From positions 62,001 through 126,000 of the forward strand of contig NZ_MDDR01000057.1 in the NCBI RefSeq assembly GCF_001870435.1: a stretch of DNA of 64,000 nucleotides. Reading direction: 5' to 3'. A program made the translations under genes and the position numbers. Positions 1 through 8,207 of the stretch are shown here, in pieces (within the stretch, counting starts at the first letter, position 1; each line of letters opens with the position of its first letter). The notes under the pieces are model-generated. The model was not told the origin of the DNA. It worked only from the letters and a program-made list of their open reading frames with translations, and searched no databases. This DNA is from Pseudomonas costantinii. Its GTDB lineage: Bacteria; Pseudomonadota; Gammaproteobacteria; Pseudomonadales; Pseudomonadaceae.

Positions 1-449
1 TCGGCCTTGGCATAGGCGGCTTGCGGGCCGGAGGTCATCATGGTCATCTCACCGGCTGCAGCCTTGGCCGCGCCGCCGGAAATCGGCGCATCCAGATACA
101 GCAGGCCTTGGTCAGCCAGGCGCTGGCCCAGCTCCACGGCGTAAGTCGGCGCCACAGTGGCGCAACCGATCACCAGGCTGGCGGGACGCAACGCGGCGGC
201 GGCGCCCCCTTCGCCGAACAATACGGTTTCAGTCTGCTCGGCGTTGACCACCACAGTGATGATCACATCGCAGGCGTCCGCCATCTGCGCCGGCGTCGTA
301 CACGCCACTCCGCCCTCACCCGCAAACTGCTGGGTGACGGCGTCACGCACGTCACAGGCATGCACATTAAAGCCTGCACGCAACAGCGAGCGGGCAATGC
401 CCAGCCCCATCGCGCCCAGACCAACTACACCGACATTCTTATTATTCAT
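1..449 (-). CDS. ltnD: L-threonate dehydrogenase-like NAD-binding protein (partial, N-terminal half)
   Basis: N-terminal 149 residues of a 3-hydroxyisobutyrate dehydrogenase-family protein; the C-terminal half lies beyond the left edge. The ATG at 449 gives MNNKNVGVVGLGAMGLG with the Rossmann motif GLGAMG at residues 10-15. Further on are the family signature LDAPISGG and then GEMTMMTSGP. These enzymes oxidise 3-hydroxy acids with NAD(P). The overall sequence most resembles LtnD, which oxidises L-threonate to 2-oxo-tetronate in the four-carbon acid sugar pathway, but 2-hydroxy-3-oxopropionate reductase or 3-hydroxyisobutyrate dehydrogenase cannot be excluded without the C-terminal half and the downstream genes (an LtnD locus normally also has OtnK and OtnC/OtnI). 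It is transcribed leftwards, and the 284 bases up to gcd hold its promoter; I see no other gene there. Confidence 0.75.
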   Translation of the reverse strand, partial: MNNKNVGVVGLGAMGLGIARSLLRAGFNVHACDVRDAVTQQFAGEGGVACTTPAQMADACDVIITVVVNAEQTETVLFGEGGAAAALRPASLVIGCATVAPTYAVELGQRLADQGLLYLDAPISGGAAKAAAGEMTMMTSGPQAAYAKA

Positions 450-733
450 GGGGTACTCCAGGGGAAAACGGCGGCTGGCACCACACCGGCGAGCCGCGTT
501 GGAATTGAGACTGATCATCCACCAATGATCGTATTATGTGAAGTATTTTTTCAATCTAACATTTTTTAACATTGCATCGTCTGACCCAACGCGTCCCGGA
601 AAAAACTTCACCCTCTGCTTAACTCACCACTGCCCATCCACCTAATACTTAGGTAGCATCGCAACTATGTACTAACCAGTTACTTATCTTGCTAAAATCC
701 CGGCTTTGCCACTCACCTTCGAGTCCTGTCGAC

Positions 734-3142
734 ATGAATAGAGCATCGCGCGCCGCTGGCGCCTCAAGAATTCTCCTGCTGGGCCTGGGCGTCGTCATCG
801 CCCTGCTCGGCGTGGCCCTGGCCGTCGGTGGCGCCAAACTGGTCGGCCTGGGAGGGTCCTGGTACTTCCTGATCGGCGGCGTGGCGATGGCCGTTTCCGG
901 TCTGTTGATTGCCCGGTGCAAACCGGCCGGTGCCTGGTTGTTTGCGGCGTTCCTGGTCGGCACGGTCGTTTGGGCGGTGGCGGATGTGGGTATGGTGTTC
1001 TGGCCACTGTTCTCGCGGCTGTTCATGTTTGCGGCAATCGGCATGGTGGTGGCGCTGGTGTATCCGCTGCTGGCCGGTAAGCCTGCACGCGGCGCTTATG
1101 GCGTTGCCGCCGTATTGGCGGTAGGCGTGGCGGTGGCGGCGGGCAATATGTTCGTCGCACACCCGAGCGTCGCACCGACCGGTAACGGCCCTGGCCTCAC
1201 GCCGGTGGCCCCGGCCGACGCGCAGAAAGACTGGACCCATTACGGCAATACCGAAGGCGGCAGCCGCTTTGCCGCGCTGGACCAGATCAACCGCGACACC
1301 GTCAACAAGCTCAAGGTCGCCTGGACCTACCACACCGGTGACGTGGCCATCAGCGACGGCAACGGTGCCGAAGACCAACTGACGCCCCTGCAAATCGGCA
1401 ACAAGGTGTTCATCTGCACGCCGCACAACAACCTGATCGCACTGGACGCCGACACCGGCAAAGAGCTGTGGAAGAATGAGGTCAACGCCAAGTCGGCGGT
1501 GTGGCAGCGCTGCCGGGGCATGGCGTATTTCGACGCCACCGCGCCGATCGCCCAGCCTACCCAGCCGAACAGCTCGCCGATCATTGCCGCCAACGTTGCG
1601 GCCGGTGCGCAATGCCAGCGTCGCCTGCTGACCAATACCATCGATGCGCGCCTGATCGCGGTGGATGCCGACACCGGTAAGTTCTGCGAAGACTTCGGCA
1701 CTCACGGCCAAGTGGACTTGAAAGCCGGCCTGGGCGATGTCCCGGACAGCTACTACCAATTGTCCTCGGCCCCCTTGATCGCCGGCACCACCGTGGTGGT
1801 CGGTGGTCGCGTGGCGGATAACGTGCAGACCGATATGCCGGGCGGCGTGATCCGTGGTTTTGATGTGATCAGCGGCCAAATGCGCTGGGCCTTCGACCCG
1901 GGCAACCCTGAAGATAAACACGCTCCCGCAACCGGCAGCACCTATGTGCGCAGTACGCCTAACAGCTGGGCGCCAATGTCGTATGACCCGCTGATGAACA
2001 CGGTATTCCTGCCGATGGGCAGCTCGTCGACCGACATTTACGGTGTGGAACGCACCCAGCTAAACCACAAATACGGCGCTTCCGTGCTGGCGCTGGACGC
2101 CTCCACCGGCACCGAAAAATGGGTGTACCAGACCGTCCACAATGACCTGTGGGACTTCGACCTGCCGATGCAGCCAAGCCTGATCGACTTCACCCCGCCG
2201 GGCAGCGACAAGGCAGTACCGGCGGTGGTGATCGGCACCAAGGCCGGGCAGATTTATGTACTCGACCGCGCCACCGGCAAGCCGCTGACCGACGTCAAGG
2301 AAGTACCGGTCAAGGCCGCGAACATCCCCAACGAACCTTACTCGCTGACCCAGCCTAAATCGGTCGGCATGCCGCAGATCGGCGCGCAAACCTTGACCGA
2401 ATCGGACATGTGGGGTGCCACACCGTACGACCAGTTGCTGTGCCGCATCGACTTCAAAGGCATGCGCTACGAAGGCCTGTACACCGCGCCGGGCACCGAT
2501 AAATCGCTGAGCTTCCCGGGTTCCCTGGGTGGCATGAACTGGGGCAGCATTTCCACCGACCCGGTACACGGCTTTATTTTCGTCAATGACATGCGCCTGG
2601 GCCTGTGGATTCAAATGATACCGTCGCAGAACAAGGCCCAGTCCTCGTCCGGCGGTGAAGCGCTGAACACCGGCATGGGCGCCGTGCCGCTCAAAGGCAC
2701 GCCTTACGCGGTGAACAAAAACCGCTTCCTGTCCGTGGCAGGCATCCCGTGCCAGGCGCCGCCGTTCGGCACCCTGACCGCCATTGACATGAAGACCCAG
2801 AAAATCGCCTGGCAAGTGCCGGTCGGCACCGTGGAAGACACCGGCCCATTGGGCATCCGCATGCACCTGCCGATCAAAATCGGCCTGCCGACCCTCGGTG
2901 GCACCCTGTCGACCCAGGGCGGCCTGATCTTTATCGCCGGCACCCAGGACTTCTACCTGCGCGCCTTCAACAGCGGCAACGGTGATGAAATCTGGAAAGC
3001 CCGCCTGCCCGTCGGCAGCCAAGGCGGCCCGATGACCTACGTCTCGCCCAAAACCGGCAAGCAATACGTCGTCATCACCGCCAGCGGTGCGCGCCAGTCG
3101 ACCGACCGTGGCGACTACGTGATCGCCTACGCCCTGCCATAA
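734..3142 (+). CDS. gcd: Membrane-bound PQQ-dependent glucose dehydrogenase
   Basis: An 802-residue quinoprotein of the glucose/quinate/shikimate dehydrogenase family. The first ~145 residues are a run of hydrophobic segments (about five membrane helices). A periplasmic propeller follows, beginning near the motif DWTHYGNTEGGSRFAALDQI and ending FYLRAFNSGNGDEIWKARLP. The enzyme oxidises aldoses (glucose to gluconolactone, also xylose to xylonate) in the periplasm and passes electrons to ubiquinone. An in-frame start exists upstream at 689, but the ATG at 734 gives the usual length and begins just before the first helix. The gene for the sugar porin OprB follows 53 bases downstream and the xylose genes lie next, which favours glucose/xylose over quinate. 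No PQQ biosynthesis genes are in the window, so the cofactor must be made elsewhere. Confidence 0.88.
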   Translation: MNRASRAAGASRILLLGLGVVIALLGVALAVGGAKLVGLGGSWYFLIGGVAMAVSGLLIARCKPAGAWLFAAFLVGTVVWAVADVGMVFWPLFSRLFMFAAIGMVVALVYPLLAGKPARGAYGVAAVLAVGVAVAAGNMFVAHPSVAPTGNGPGLTPVAPADAQKDWTHYGNTEGGSRFAALDQINRDTVNKLKVAWTYHTGDVAISDGNGAEDQLTPLQIGNKVFICTPHNNLIALDADTGKELWKNEVNAKSAVWQRCRGMAYFDATAPIAQPTQPNSSPIIAANVAAGAQCQRRLLTNTIDARLIAVDADTGKFCEDFGTHGQVDLKAGLGDVPDSYYQLSSAPLIAGTTVVVGGRVADNVQTDMPGGVIRGFDVISGQMRWAFDPGNPEDKHAPATGSTYVRSTPNSWAPMSYDPLMNTVFLPMGSSSTDIYGVERTQLNHKYGASVLALDASTGTEKWVYQTVHNDLWDFDLPMQPSLIDFTPPGSDKAVPAVVIGTKAGQIYVLDRATGKPLTDVKEVPVKAANIPNEPYSLTQPKSVGMPQIGAQTLTESDMWGATPYDQLLCRIDFKGMRYEGLYTAPGTDKSLSFPGSLGGMNWGSISTDPVHGFIFVNDMRLGLWIQMIPSQNKAQSSSGGEALNTGMGAVPLKGTPYAVNKNRFLSVAGIPCQAPPFGTLTAIDMKTQKIAWQVPVGTVEDTGPLGIRMHLPIKIGLPTLGGTLSTQGGLIFIAGTQDFYLRAFNSGNGDEIWKARLPVGSQGGPMTYVSPKTGKQYVVITASGARQSTDRGDYVIAYALP

Positions 3143-3195
3143 ACCCCTTTTACGCGCGGTGCCCCGCACCGCGCTTTCTGCTTGGAAGACCCCGC

Positions 3196-4461
3196 ATGAC
3201 CCCCACCTCTCATACATCCCTTGGGCGCCTGTTGCTGGGCCTGGCCTTGGGTGCCGCCCTGCCCGTACAAGCCGATGACACCACCCTGACCGGCGACTGG
3301 GGCGGCCTGCGCCGTGAGCTCGACGAGCAAGGCGTACGCTTCACCGGCGATTACAGCGGCGAGACCGCCTACAACGCCGACGGTGGCCTGCACCGCGCGG
3401 CGCGTTACTCGCAAAACATCAAGCTGGGTGTGCAATTCGACCTCGGCAAGCTATACGGTCTGACCAACGGCGATCGCATCCAGATCACCATCAACGACCG
3501 TCGCGGCCAAAGCGCCTCCGAGGACCTGGTAGGCAACCGCCTGCCGATCCAGGAAAACTACGGTGGCCTCTACACCCGCCTCACCGAGTTGAGCTACGAG
3601 CGCACGCTGTTTACCCCGGCGCTGAACGTGAAGCTCGGCTACATGGCCATGGGTAATGACCTCGGCGGCCTGGACAGCGGCATCCTGTGCAATTTCATGA
3701 ACGCCAGTTTCTGCGGGCACCCGCTGAACATGTCTGGCGGCAGCGGTTGGACCAACTACCCGAACGCGCGCCTGGGTGCGCGGGTGAAATACGACTTCTC
3801 GCCGTCGTGGCAACTGCGCGTGGCGGCGTTTAATGTCGACCCCGAGAGCAATGGCAACTCCAGCCGCGCCTGGACCCTGGAGCCAAAACACACCACCGGC
3901 ACCGTGGTGCCCATCGAATTGGTCTACAAACACGCGGGCACGCTGCCGGGTGAATACAAGCTCGGGTATTACTACGACAGCTCCAACGTCAAACGTGTCG
4001 ACAGCAACAAGGAGGTCAGCGGGCGTGGCGGTCACTACCTGCTGATCGACCAGGCAGTGTGGGCCTCACAATCATCCCAGGGCCGGGTTCTGCATGCCTT
4101 CGGCCAATACTCGGCCGCCAGCGAAGCCGCCTCGCCGTTCACCCAGTGGTATGGCGCAGGCGTGGTGCTGTACAAGCCGTTCGAAGGTCGACCACGCGAT
4201 ACCGTCGCCCTGGGTTATGGCCGTGCAGTGCCGAACCCGCGTAGCCGTGATGTGCAGGAACTGGCGGCGTTTAACGCAGGAACGGACTATCCAAACCTGA
4301 ACAATGCCGAGCAGTTGATCGAGCTCAGTTACGGCTACCAGGCCACGCCTTGGCTGACCTTGCGCCCGGATGTGCAATACATCATCGAGCCGGGGGCGTT
4401 TTCCGGGAAGAACATCGACAATGCGTTGGTGCTGGGTTTGCAGGTCAAGGCCACGTTCTAA
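3196..4461 (+). CDS. oprB: Carbohydrate-selective porin, OprB family
   Basis: A 421-residue outer-membrane beta-barrel protein. It begins with a signal peptide (about residues 1-26, ending LPVQA), followed by TLTGDWGGLRRELDEQG, the conserved opening of mature OprB porins, and ends in the aromatic residue F (QVKATF), as outer-membrane barrels do. OprB proteins let glucose and other monosaccharides cross the outer membrane. It lies 53 bases after gcd, probably in the same transcript, so it would feed sugar to the periplasmic dehydrogenase and to the xylose ABC importer nearby. Its TAA stop overlaps the stop codon of convergent xylR by a few bases, leaving no room for a terminator between the two genes. 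Confidence 0.92.
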   Translation: MTPTSHTSLGRLLLGLALGAALPVQADDTTLTGDWGGLRRELDEQGVRFTGDYSGETAYNADGGLHRAARYSQNIKLGVQFDLGKLYGLTNGDRIQITINDRRGQSASEDLVGNRLPIQENYGGLYTRLTELSYERTLFTPALNVKLGYMAMGNDLGGLDSGILCNFMNASFCGHPLNMSGGSGWTNYPNARLGARVKYDFSPSWQLRVAAFNVDPESNGNSSRAWTLEPKHTTGTVVPIELVYKHAGTLPGEYKLGYYYDSSNVKRVDSNKEVSGRGGHYLLIDQAVWASQSSQGRVLHAFGQYSAASEAASPFTQWYGAGVVLYKPFEGRPRDTVALGYGRAVPNPRSRDVQELAAFNAGTDYPNLNNAEQLIELSYGYQATPWLTLRPDVQYIIEPGAFSGKNIDNALVLGLQVKATF

Positions 4462-5633
4462 GCCGTGCCCTGCTGATATTCGCGCGGCGTACACCCGAAC
4501 TCGCGGCGAAACACCGTGTGCAGGTACTGCGCCGATTTGAAGCCGCAACTCGTAGCAATGTCGGCAATCGCAAGGGCCTGGTTTTCCAGGCCCTTGGCGG
4601 CGGCGGCGAGTTTGAAGCGCAGGATTTCATCGTGCACGCTGCAACCGCGTACCTTGCGAAAGTGTGATTCCAGGGATGAGCGCGACACGCCGACATAGGC
4701 CGCCACTTGGGCGGTCTTGATGCCCTGGCAAGCGTACTGCCGGATAAACAGCAGCGCCTGCATCACATAAGGGTTGCCCAACGGCTGATGCAAGCTGGAC
4801 GCCTGCACGTTAATCGCATCCGGCGGCACGAGGATCTGCGTGCCCGTGCCGGGTTTGCCATGCAACATCTGATGCAGGAGCGCTGCCGCCGTGCGGCCCA
4901 TGGTCTCGGTGCCCTGGACCACCGAGCTCAGCGGCACCCGCGTGAGGGTGCGGGTCAGCGGGTCATTGTCGATGCCGATTAACGCCACTTCTTCCGGCAC
5001 GGAGATGCCGGCGGTGAGGCAGGCTTGCAGCAATTGCCGGGCGCGGGCATCGGTGACTGCAATAATGCCTATGGGTTTGGGCAGGCTTTGCAGCCAGGCG
5101 ATCTGCTGCTCTACCGCGCTGTCCCACAACGGTGCGCTGGTGCCCAGGCCGCGATAGACCTCGACGTGCAAACCATCACGCTGCATCAGGCGGCGAAAGG
5201 CTTTCTCGCGCTCCTGAGCCCAGCGATTGGCCTCGGCTGGCGGCAGGCTGAAACAGGCAAAGCGGGTCAGGCCGGCTTCGATCAGGTGTTCATAAGCCAA
5301 TTTGATCAACGCGTAATTATCCGTGGCCACATACGGAATGCCTTTGGGATAGGCGCGCGCATCCTCGTAGGAACCACCCACCGCCACCACCGGCAGCTTG
5401 ATCCCAGCCAACGCCTCGCCAATCAGTGGGTCGTCGAAGTCGGCAATGATGCCGTCGCCCTGCCAGCGCTCAATGCCTCTGAGGCGGCACAGAAAATCCT
5501 CTTCGAGAAATAAATCCCAGGACGCGCGGGTGCTGCTCAGGTAATTGCCGATGCCGGTGATGATGCCGCGGTCGTAGATTTTGCTGCCGTTGAACAACAG
5601 GGCAATGCGGTGGACGGGCGGTAGGGTTTTCAT
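4458..5633 (-). CDS. xylR: Xylose operon activator XylR (AraC family with sugar-binding domain)
   Basis: A 391-residue regulator. Residues ~1-270 form a LacI/periplasmic-binding-type effector domain (start MKTLPPVHRIALLFNGSKIY) and the last ~100 residues an AraC-type double helix-turn-helix (KTAQVAAYVGVSRSSLESHF and IADIATSCGFKSAQYLHTVF). This is the architecture and length of E. coli XylR, which binds D-xylose and activates xylAB and xylFGH. The ATG at 5633 is chosen because AGGA sits about 8 bases upstream; an upstream in-frame start at 5660 has no such site. It is divergent from xylA across 139 bases, the expected place for its operators. The stretch around its own start is A-rich (AAAAACAATGAAAA), like the leaders of xylA and xylF. 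Confidence 0.9.
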   Translation of the reverse strand: MKTLPPVHRIALLFNGSKIYDRGIITGIGNYLSSTRASWDLFLEEDFLCRLRGIERWQGDGIIADFDDPLIGEALAGIKLPVVAVGGSYEDARAYPKGIPYVATDNYALIKLAYEHLIEAGLTRFACFSLPPAEANRWAQEREKAFRRLMQRDGLHVEVYRGLGTSAPLWDSAVEQQIAWLQSLPKPIGIIAVTDARARQLLQACLTAGISVPEEVALIGIDNDPLTRTLTRVPLSSVVQGTETMGRTAAALLHQMLHGKPGTGTQILVPPDAINVQASSLHQPLGNPYVMQALLFIRQYACQGIKTAQVAAYVGVSRSSLESHFRKVRGCSVHDEILRFKLAAAAKGLENQALAIADIATSCGFKSAQYLHTVFRREFGCTPREYQQGTA

Positions 5634-5751
5634 TGTTTTTATCCTGAGGCCGGTCGCCACAGACTAAACCTCGTCACTCAAAATCGCACTACGCCTTGGT
5701 GATTTTCATAATCGGCAGGCCAGGTGCCGTTGCTAGTATCGAGACACCGCC

Positions 5752-5766
5752 AAGAACAATAAGGAA
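5752..5766 (+). promoter_or_regulatory. A-rich leader motif at xylA, candidate Hfq/Crc catabolite-repression site
   Basis: AAGAACAATAAGGAA overlaps the ribosome-binding region 7-21 bases before the xylA ATG. The A-A-N triplet pattern matches the catabolite-activity motif bound by Hfq with Crc in Pseudomonas, which blocks translation of secondary-carbon genes. The assignment rests on pattern alone. Confidence 0.45.
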
Positions 5767-5772
5767 ATCGCC

Positions 5773-7089
5773 ATGCCGTACTTCCCCGGTGTCGAGAAGA
5801 TTCGCTTCGAAGGCCCCAGCAGCGACTCCCCTCTCGCCTTTCACCACTACGACGCCAACAAACTCATCCTCGGCAAACCCATGCGAGAGCACCTGCGCAT
5901 GGCGGCCTGCTATTGGCACACCTTTGTCTGGCCGGGGGCGGACATGTTCGGCATGGGCACCTTCAAGCGCCCCTGGCTGCGCAGCGGTGATCCGATGGAG
6001 CTGGCGATCGGCAAGGCCGAAGCCGCCTTTGAGTTTTTCTCTAAATTGGGCATCGACTACTACAGCTTTCACGACACGGACGTCGCCCCCGAAGGCAGTT
6101 CGCTCAAGGAGTACCGCAACCACTTCGCGCAGATGGTCGACCACTTGGAACGCCACCAGGAGCAAACCGGCATCCAGTTGCTGTGGGGCACCGCCAACTG
6201 CTTCAGCAACCCACGTTTTGCCGCCGGCGCCGCCAGCAACCCGGACCCGGAAGTGTTCGCCTACGCCGCCGCCCAGGTGTTCAGTGCAATGAACGCAACC
6301 TTGCGACTCAAGGGCTCCAACTATGTGTTGTGGGGCGGTCGTGAAGGTTATGAAACCCTGCTCAATACCGACCTCAAACGCGAGCGCAAGCAGCTCGGGC
6401 GCTTTATGCGCATGGTGGTGGAGCACAAGCACAAAATCGGCTTCAAGGGCGACCTGCTGATCGAGCCCAAACCTCAGGAGCCGACCAAACACCAATACGA
6501 TTACGACAGCGCCACGGTGTTCGGCTTCCTGCATGAGTTCGGCCTGGAACACGAGATCAAGGTGAACATCGAGGCCAACCACGCGACCCTGGCCGGGCAC
6601 AGTTTTCATCACGAAATCGCCACCGCCGTGTCGCTGGGGATCTTCGGTAGCATCGACGCCAACCGTGGCGACCCGCAGAACGGCTGGGACACCGACCAAT
6701 TCCCCAACAGCGTCGAGGAGATGACCCTCGCCACCTACGAAATCCTCAAGGCCGGTGGTTTCAAGAATGGCGGGTACAACTTCGACTCCAAGGTCAGGCG
6801 CCAAAGCCTGGACGATGTCGACCTGTTCCACGGCCATGTGGCCGCCATGGACGTGCTCGCCCTCTCCCTGGAACGCGCCGCCGCGATGGTGCAAAACGAC
6901 CGCTTGCAGCAGTTCAAGGACCAGCGCTATGCAGGCTGGAACAAGCCATTGGGCCAGGCGGTGCTGGCGGGAGAGTTCAGCCTTGAATCATTGGCCGAGC
7001 ACGCCTTCGCCAACGCGCTGAACCCACAGGCCGTGAGTGGTCGCCAGGAGATGCTTGAGGGTGTGGTCAACCGCTATATCTATGGCTGA
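5773..7089 (+). CDS. xylA: D-xylose isomerase
   Basis: A 438-residue cytoplasmic TIM-barrel enzyme converting D-xylose to D-xylulose. Length and motifs fit the long (class II) xylose isomerases: YYSFHDTDVAP with the catalytic histidine, VLWGGREGYETLLNTD, LIEPKPQEPTKHQYDYD with metal ligands, and NIEANHATLAGHSFHHE. The ATG at 5773 follows AAGGA with good spacing. It heads the xylA-xylF-xylG-xylH group and is divergent from xylR. The next step, xylulokinase (XylB), is not encoded in the window, so a kinase from another locus must complete the pathway. Confidence 0.95.
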   Translation: MPYFPGVEKIRFEGPSSDSPLAFHHYDANKLILGKPMREHLRMAACYWHTFVWPGADMFGMGTFKRPWLRSGDPMELAIGKAEAAFEFFSKLGIDYYSFHDTDVAPEGSSLKEYRNHFAQMVDHLERHQEQTGIQLLWGTANCFSNPRFAAGAASNPDPEVFAYAAAQVFSAMNATLRLKGSNYVLWGGREGYETLLNTDLKRERKQLGRFMRMVVEHKHKIGFKGDLLIEPKPQEPTKHQYDYDSATVFGFLHEFGLEHEIKVNIEANHATLAGHSFHHEIATAVSLGIFGSIDANRGDPQNGWDTDQFPNSVEEMTLATYEILKAGGFKNGGYNFDSKVRRQSLDDVDLFHGHVAAMDVLALSLERAAAMVQNDRLQQFKDQRYAGWNKPLGQAVLAGEFSLESLAEHAFANALNPQAVSGRQEMLEGVVNRYIYG

Positions 7090-7175
7090 AGCGCTGTGAC
7101 ATTTGCGCGACAAATCTGTGCACAGAGCGTCGAAGGACGCTCTACAGTTCTACCGGCATCACGCTGTGTCTTTCC

Positions 7176-7190
7176 AACAACAATAAAAGG
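7176..7190 (+). promoter_or_regulatory. A-rich leader motif at xylF, candidate Hfq/Crc site
   Basis: AACAACAATAAAAGG precedes the xylF ATG by 10 bases and includes its Shine-Dalgarno AAGG. It repeats the A-A-N pattern seen before xylA, suggesting the same post-transcriptional catabolite control. Pattern evidence only. Confidence 0.45.
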
Positions 7191-7200
7191 ACGCACCACC

Positions 7201-8202
7201 ATGAAGTCATTCAAACGTACCCTGCTCGCCACTGCCCTGGCCCTGCTCGCACTCCCGGTCATGGCCGACCCCGCCCACCCGAAGATCGGCTTTTCCATCG
7301 ACGATCTGCGCCTGGAACGCTGGTCACGCGACCGCGACTATTTCGTTGCGGCGGCAGAAAAGCTCGACGCCAAAGTCTTCGTACAATCCGCCGATGCCAA
7401 CGAGCAGAAGCAGATTTCCCAGATCGAAAACCTGATCTCCCGTGGCGTGGACGTGATCGTTATCGTGCCATTCAACGCGACGGTACTGACCAATGCGGTC
7501 GCCGAAGCCAAGAAGGCCGGGATCAAAGTGGTGTCTTATGACCGCCTGATTCTCAACGCCGATATCGACGCCTATATCTCCTTCGATAACGAAAAAGTCG
7601 GCGAGATGCAGGCCAACGGCGTGCTGCAAGCAGCGCCCAAGGGCAATTACTTCCTGCTCGGCGGCGCCCCCACCGACAACAACGCCAAAGTACTGCGCGA
7701 AGGCCAGATGAAAGTGCTGCAACCGGCCATCGACAAGGGCGACATCAAGATTGTCGGCCAGCAGTGGGTCAAGGAATGGAACCCTACCGAAGCCCTGAGC
7801 ATTGTCGAAAACGCGCTGACCCGGAACAACAACAAAATCGACGCCATCGTCGCCTCCAACGACGCCACCGCCGGCGGTGCAATCCAGGCCCTGGCCGCAC
7901 AAAAGCTCGCGGGCAAGGTGCCGATCTCCGGCCAGGATGCCGACCTCGCGGCCGTCAAGCGCGTGATCGATGGCACCCAGACCATGACCGTGTACAAACC
8001 GCTGAAGCTGATCGCCTCGGAAGCCGCCAAGCTCTCGGTGCAACTGGCACGTAACGAGAAACCCATCTTCAGCTCGCAATACGACAATGGCAGCAAAAAA
8101 GTCGACACCATCCTGCTCACGCCGACCCCACTGACCAAGGCCAATATCGACCTGTTGGAGAAAGACGGGTTCTATACCAAAGAGCAGATTGCCGGGCAGT
8201 GA
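7201..8202 (+). CDS. xylF: D-xylose ABC transporter, periplasmic binding protein
   Basis: A 333-residue protein with a signal peptide (MKSFKRTLLATALALLALPVMA, about 22 residues) and a ribose/xylose-type binding fold: PKIGFSIDDLRLERW, QSADANEQKQISQIENLI, YISFDNEKVGEMQA, ISGQDADLAAVKRVIDG. It captures D-xylose in the periplasm for XylGH. Length and sequence fit the E. coli XylF family. The ATG at 7201 is chosen over an upstream in-frame start (7096) because it directly precedes the signal peptide and has AAGGA at the right distance. It lies 111 bases after xylA, and its stop overlaps the region of the xylG start. Confidence 0.94.
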   Translation: MKSFKRTLLATALALLALPVMADPAHPKIGFSIDDLRLERWSRDRDYFVAAAEKLDAKVFVQSADANEQKQISQIENLISRGVDVIVIVPFNATVLTNAVAEAKKAGIKVVSYDRLILNADIDAYISFDNEKVGEMQANGVLQAAPKGNYFLLGGAPTDNNAKVLREGQMKVLQPAIDKGDIKIVGQQWVKEWNPTEALSIVENALTRNNNKIDAIVASNDATAGGAIQALAAQKLAGKVPISGQDADLAAVKRVIDGTQTMTVYKPLKLIASEAAKLSVQLARNEKPIFSSQYDNGSKKVDTILLTPTPLTKANIDLLEKDGFYTKEQIAGQ

Positions 8203-8207
8203 TCGTC

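Noticed and set aside
21..569. 182-residue plus-strand frame at the left edge
   Set aside because: Antisense to the threonate-dehydrogenase-like gene, which has the Rossmann and substrate motifs.
2060..3217. 385-residue minus-strand frame over gcd
   Set aside because: No ribosome site or family motif; it is the mirror of the gcd coding frame.
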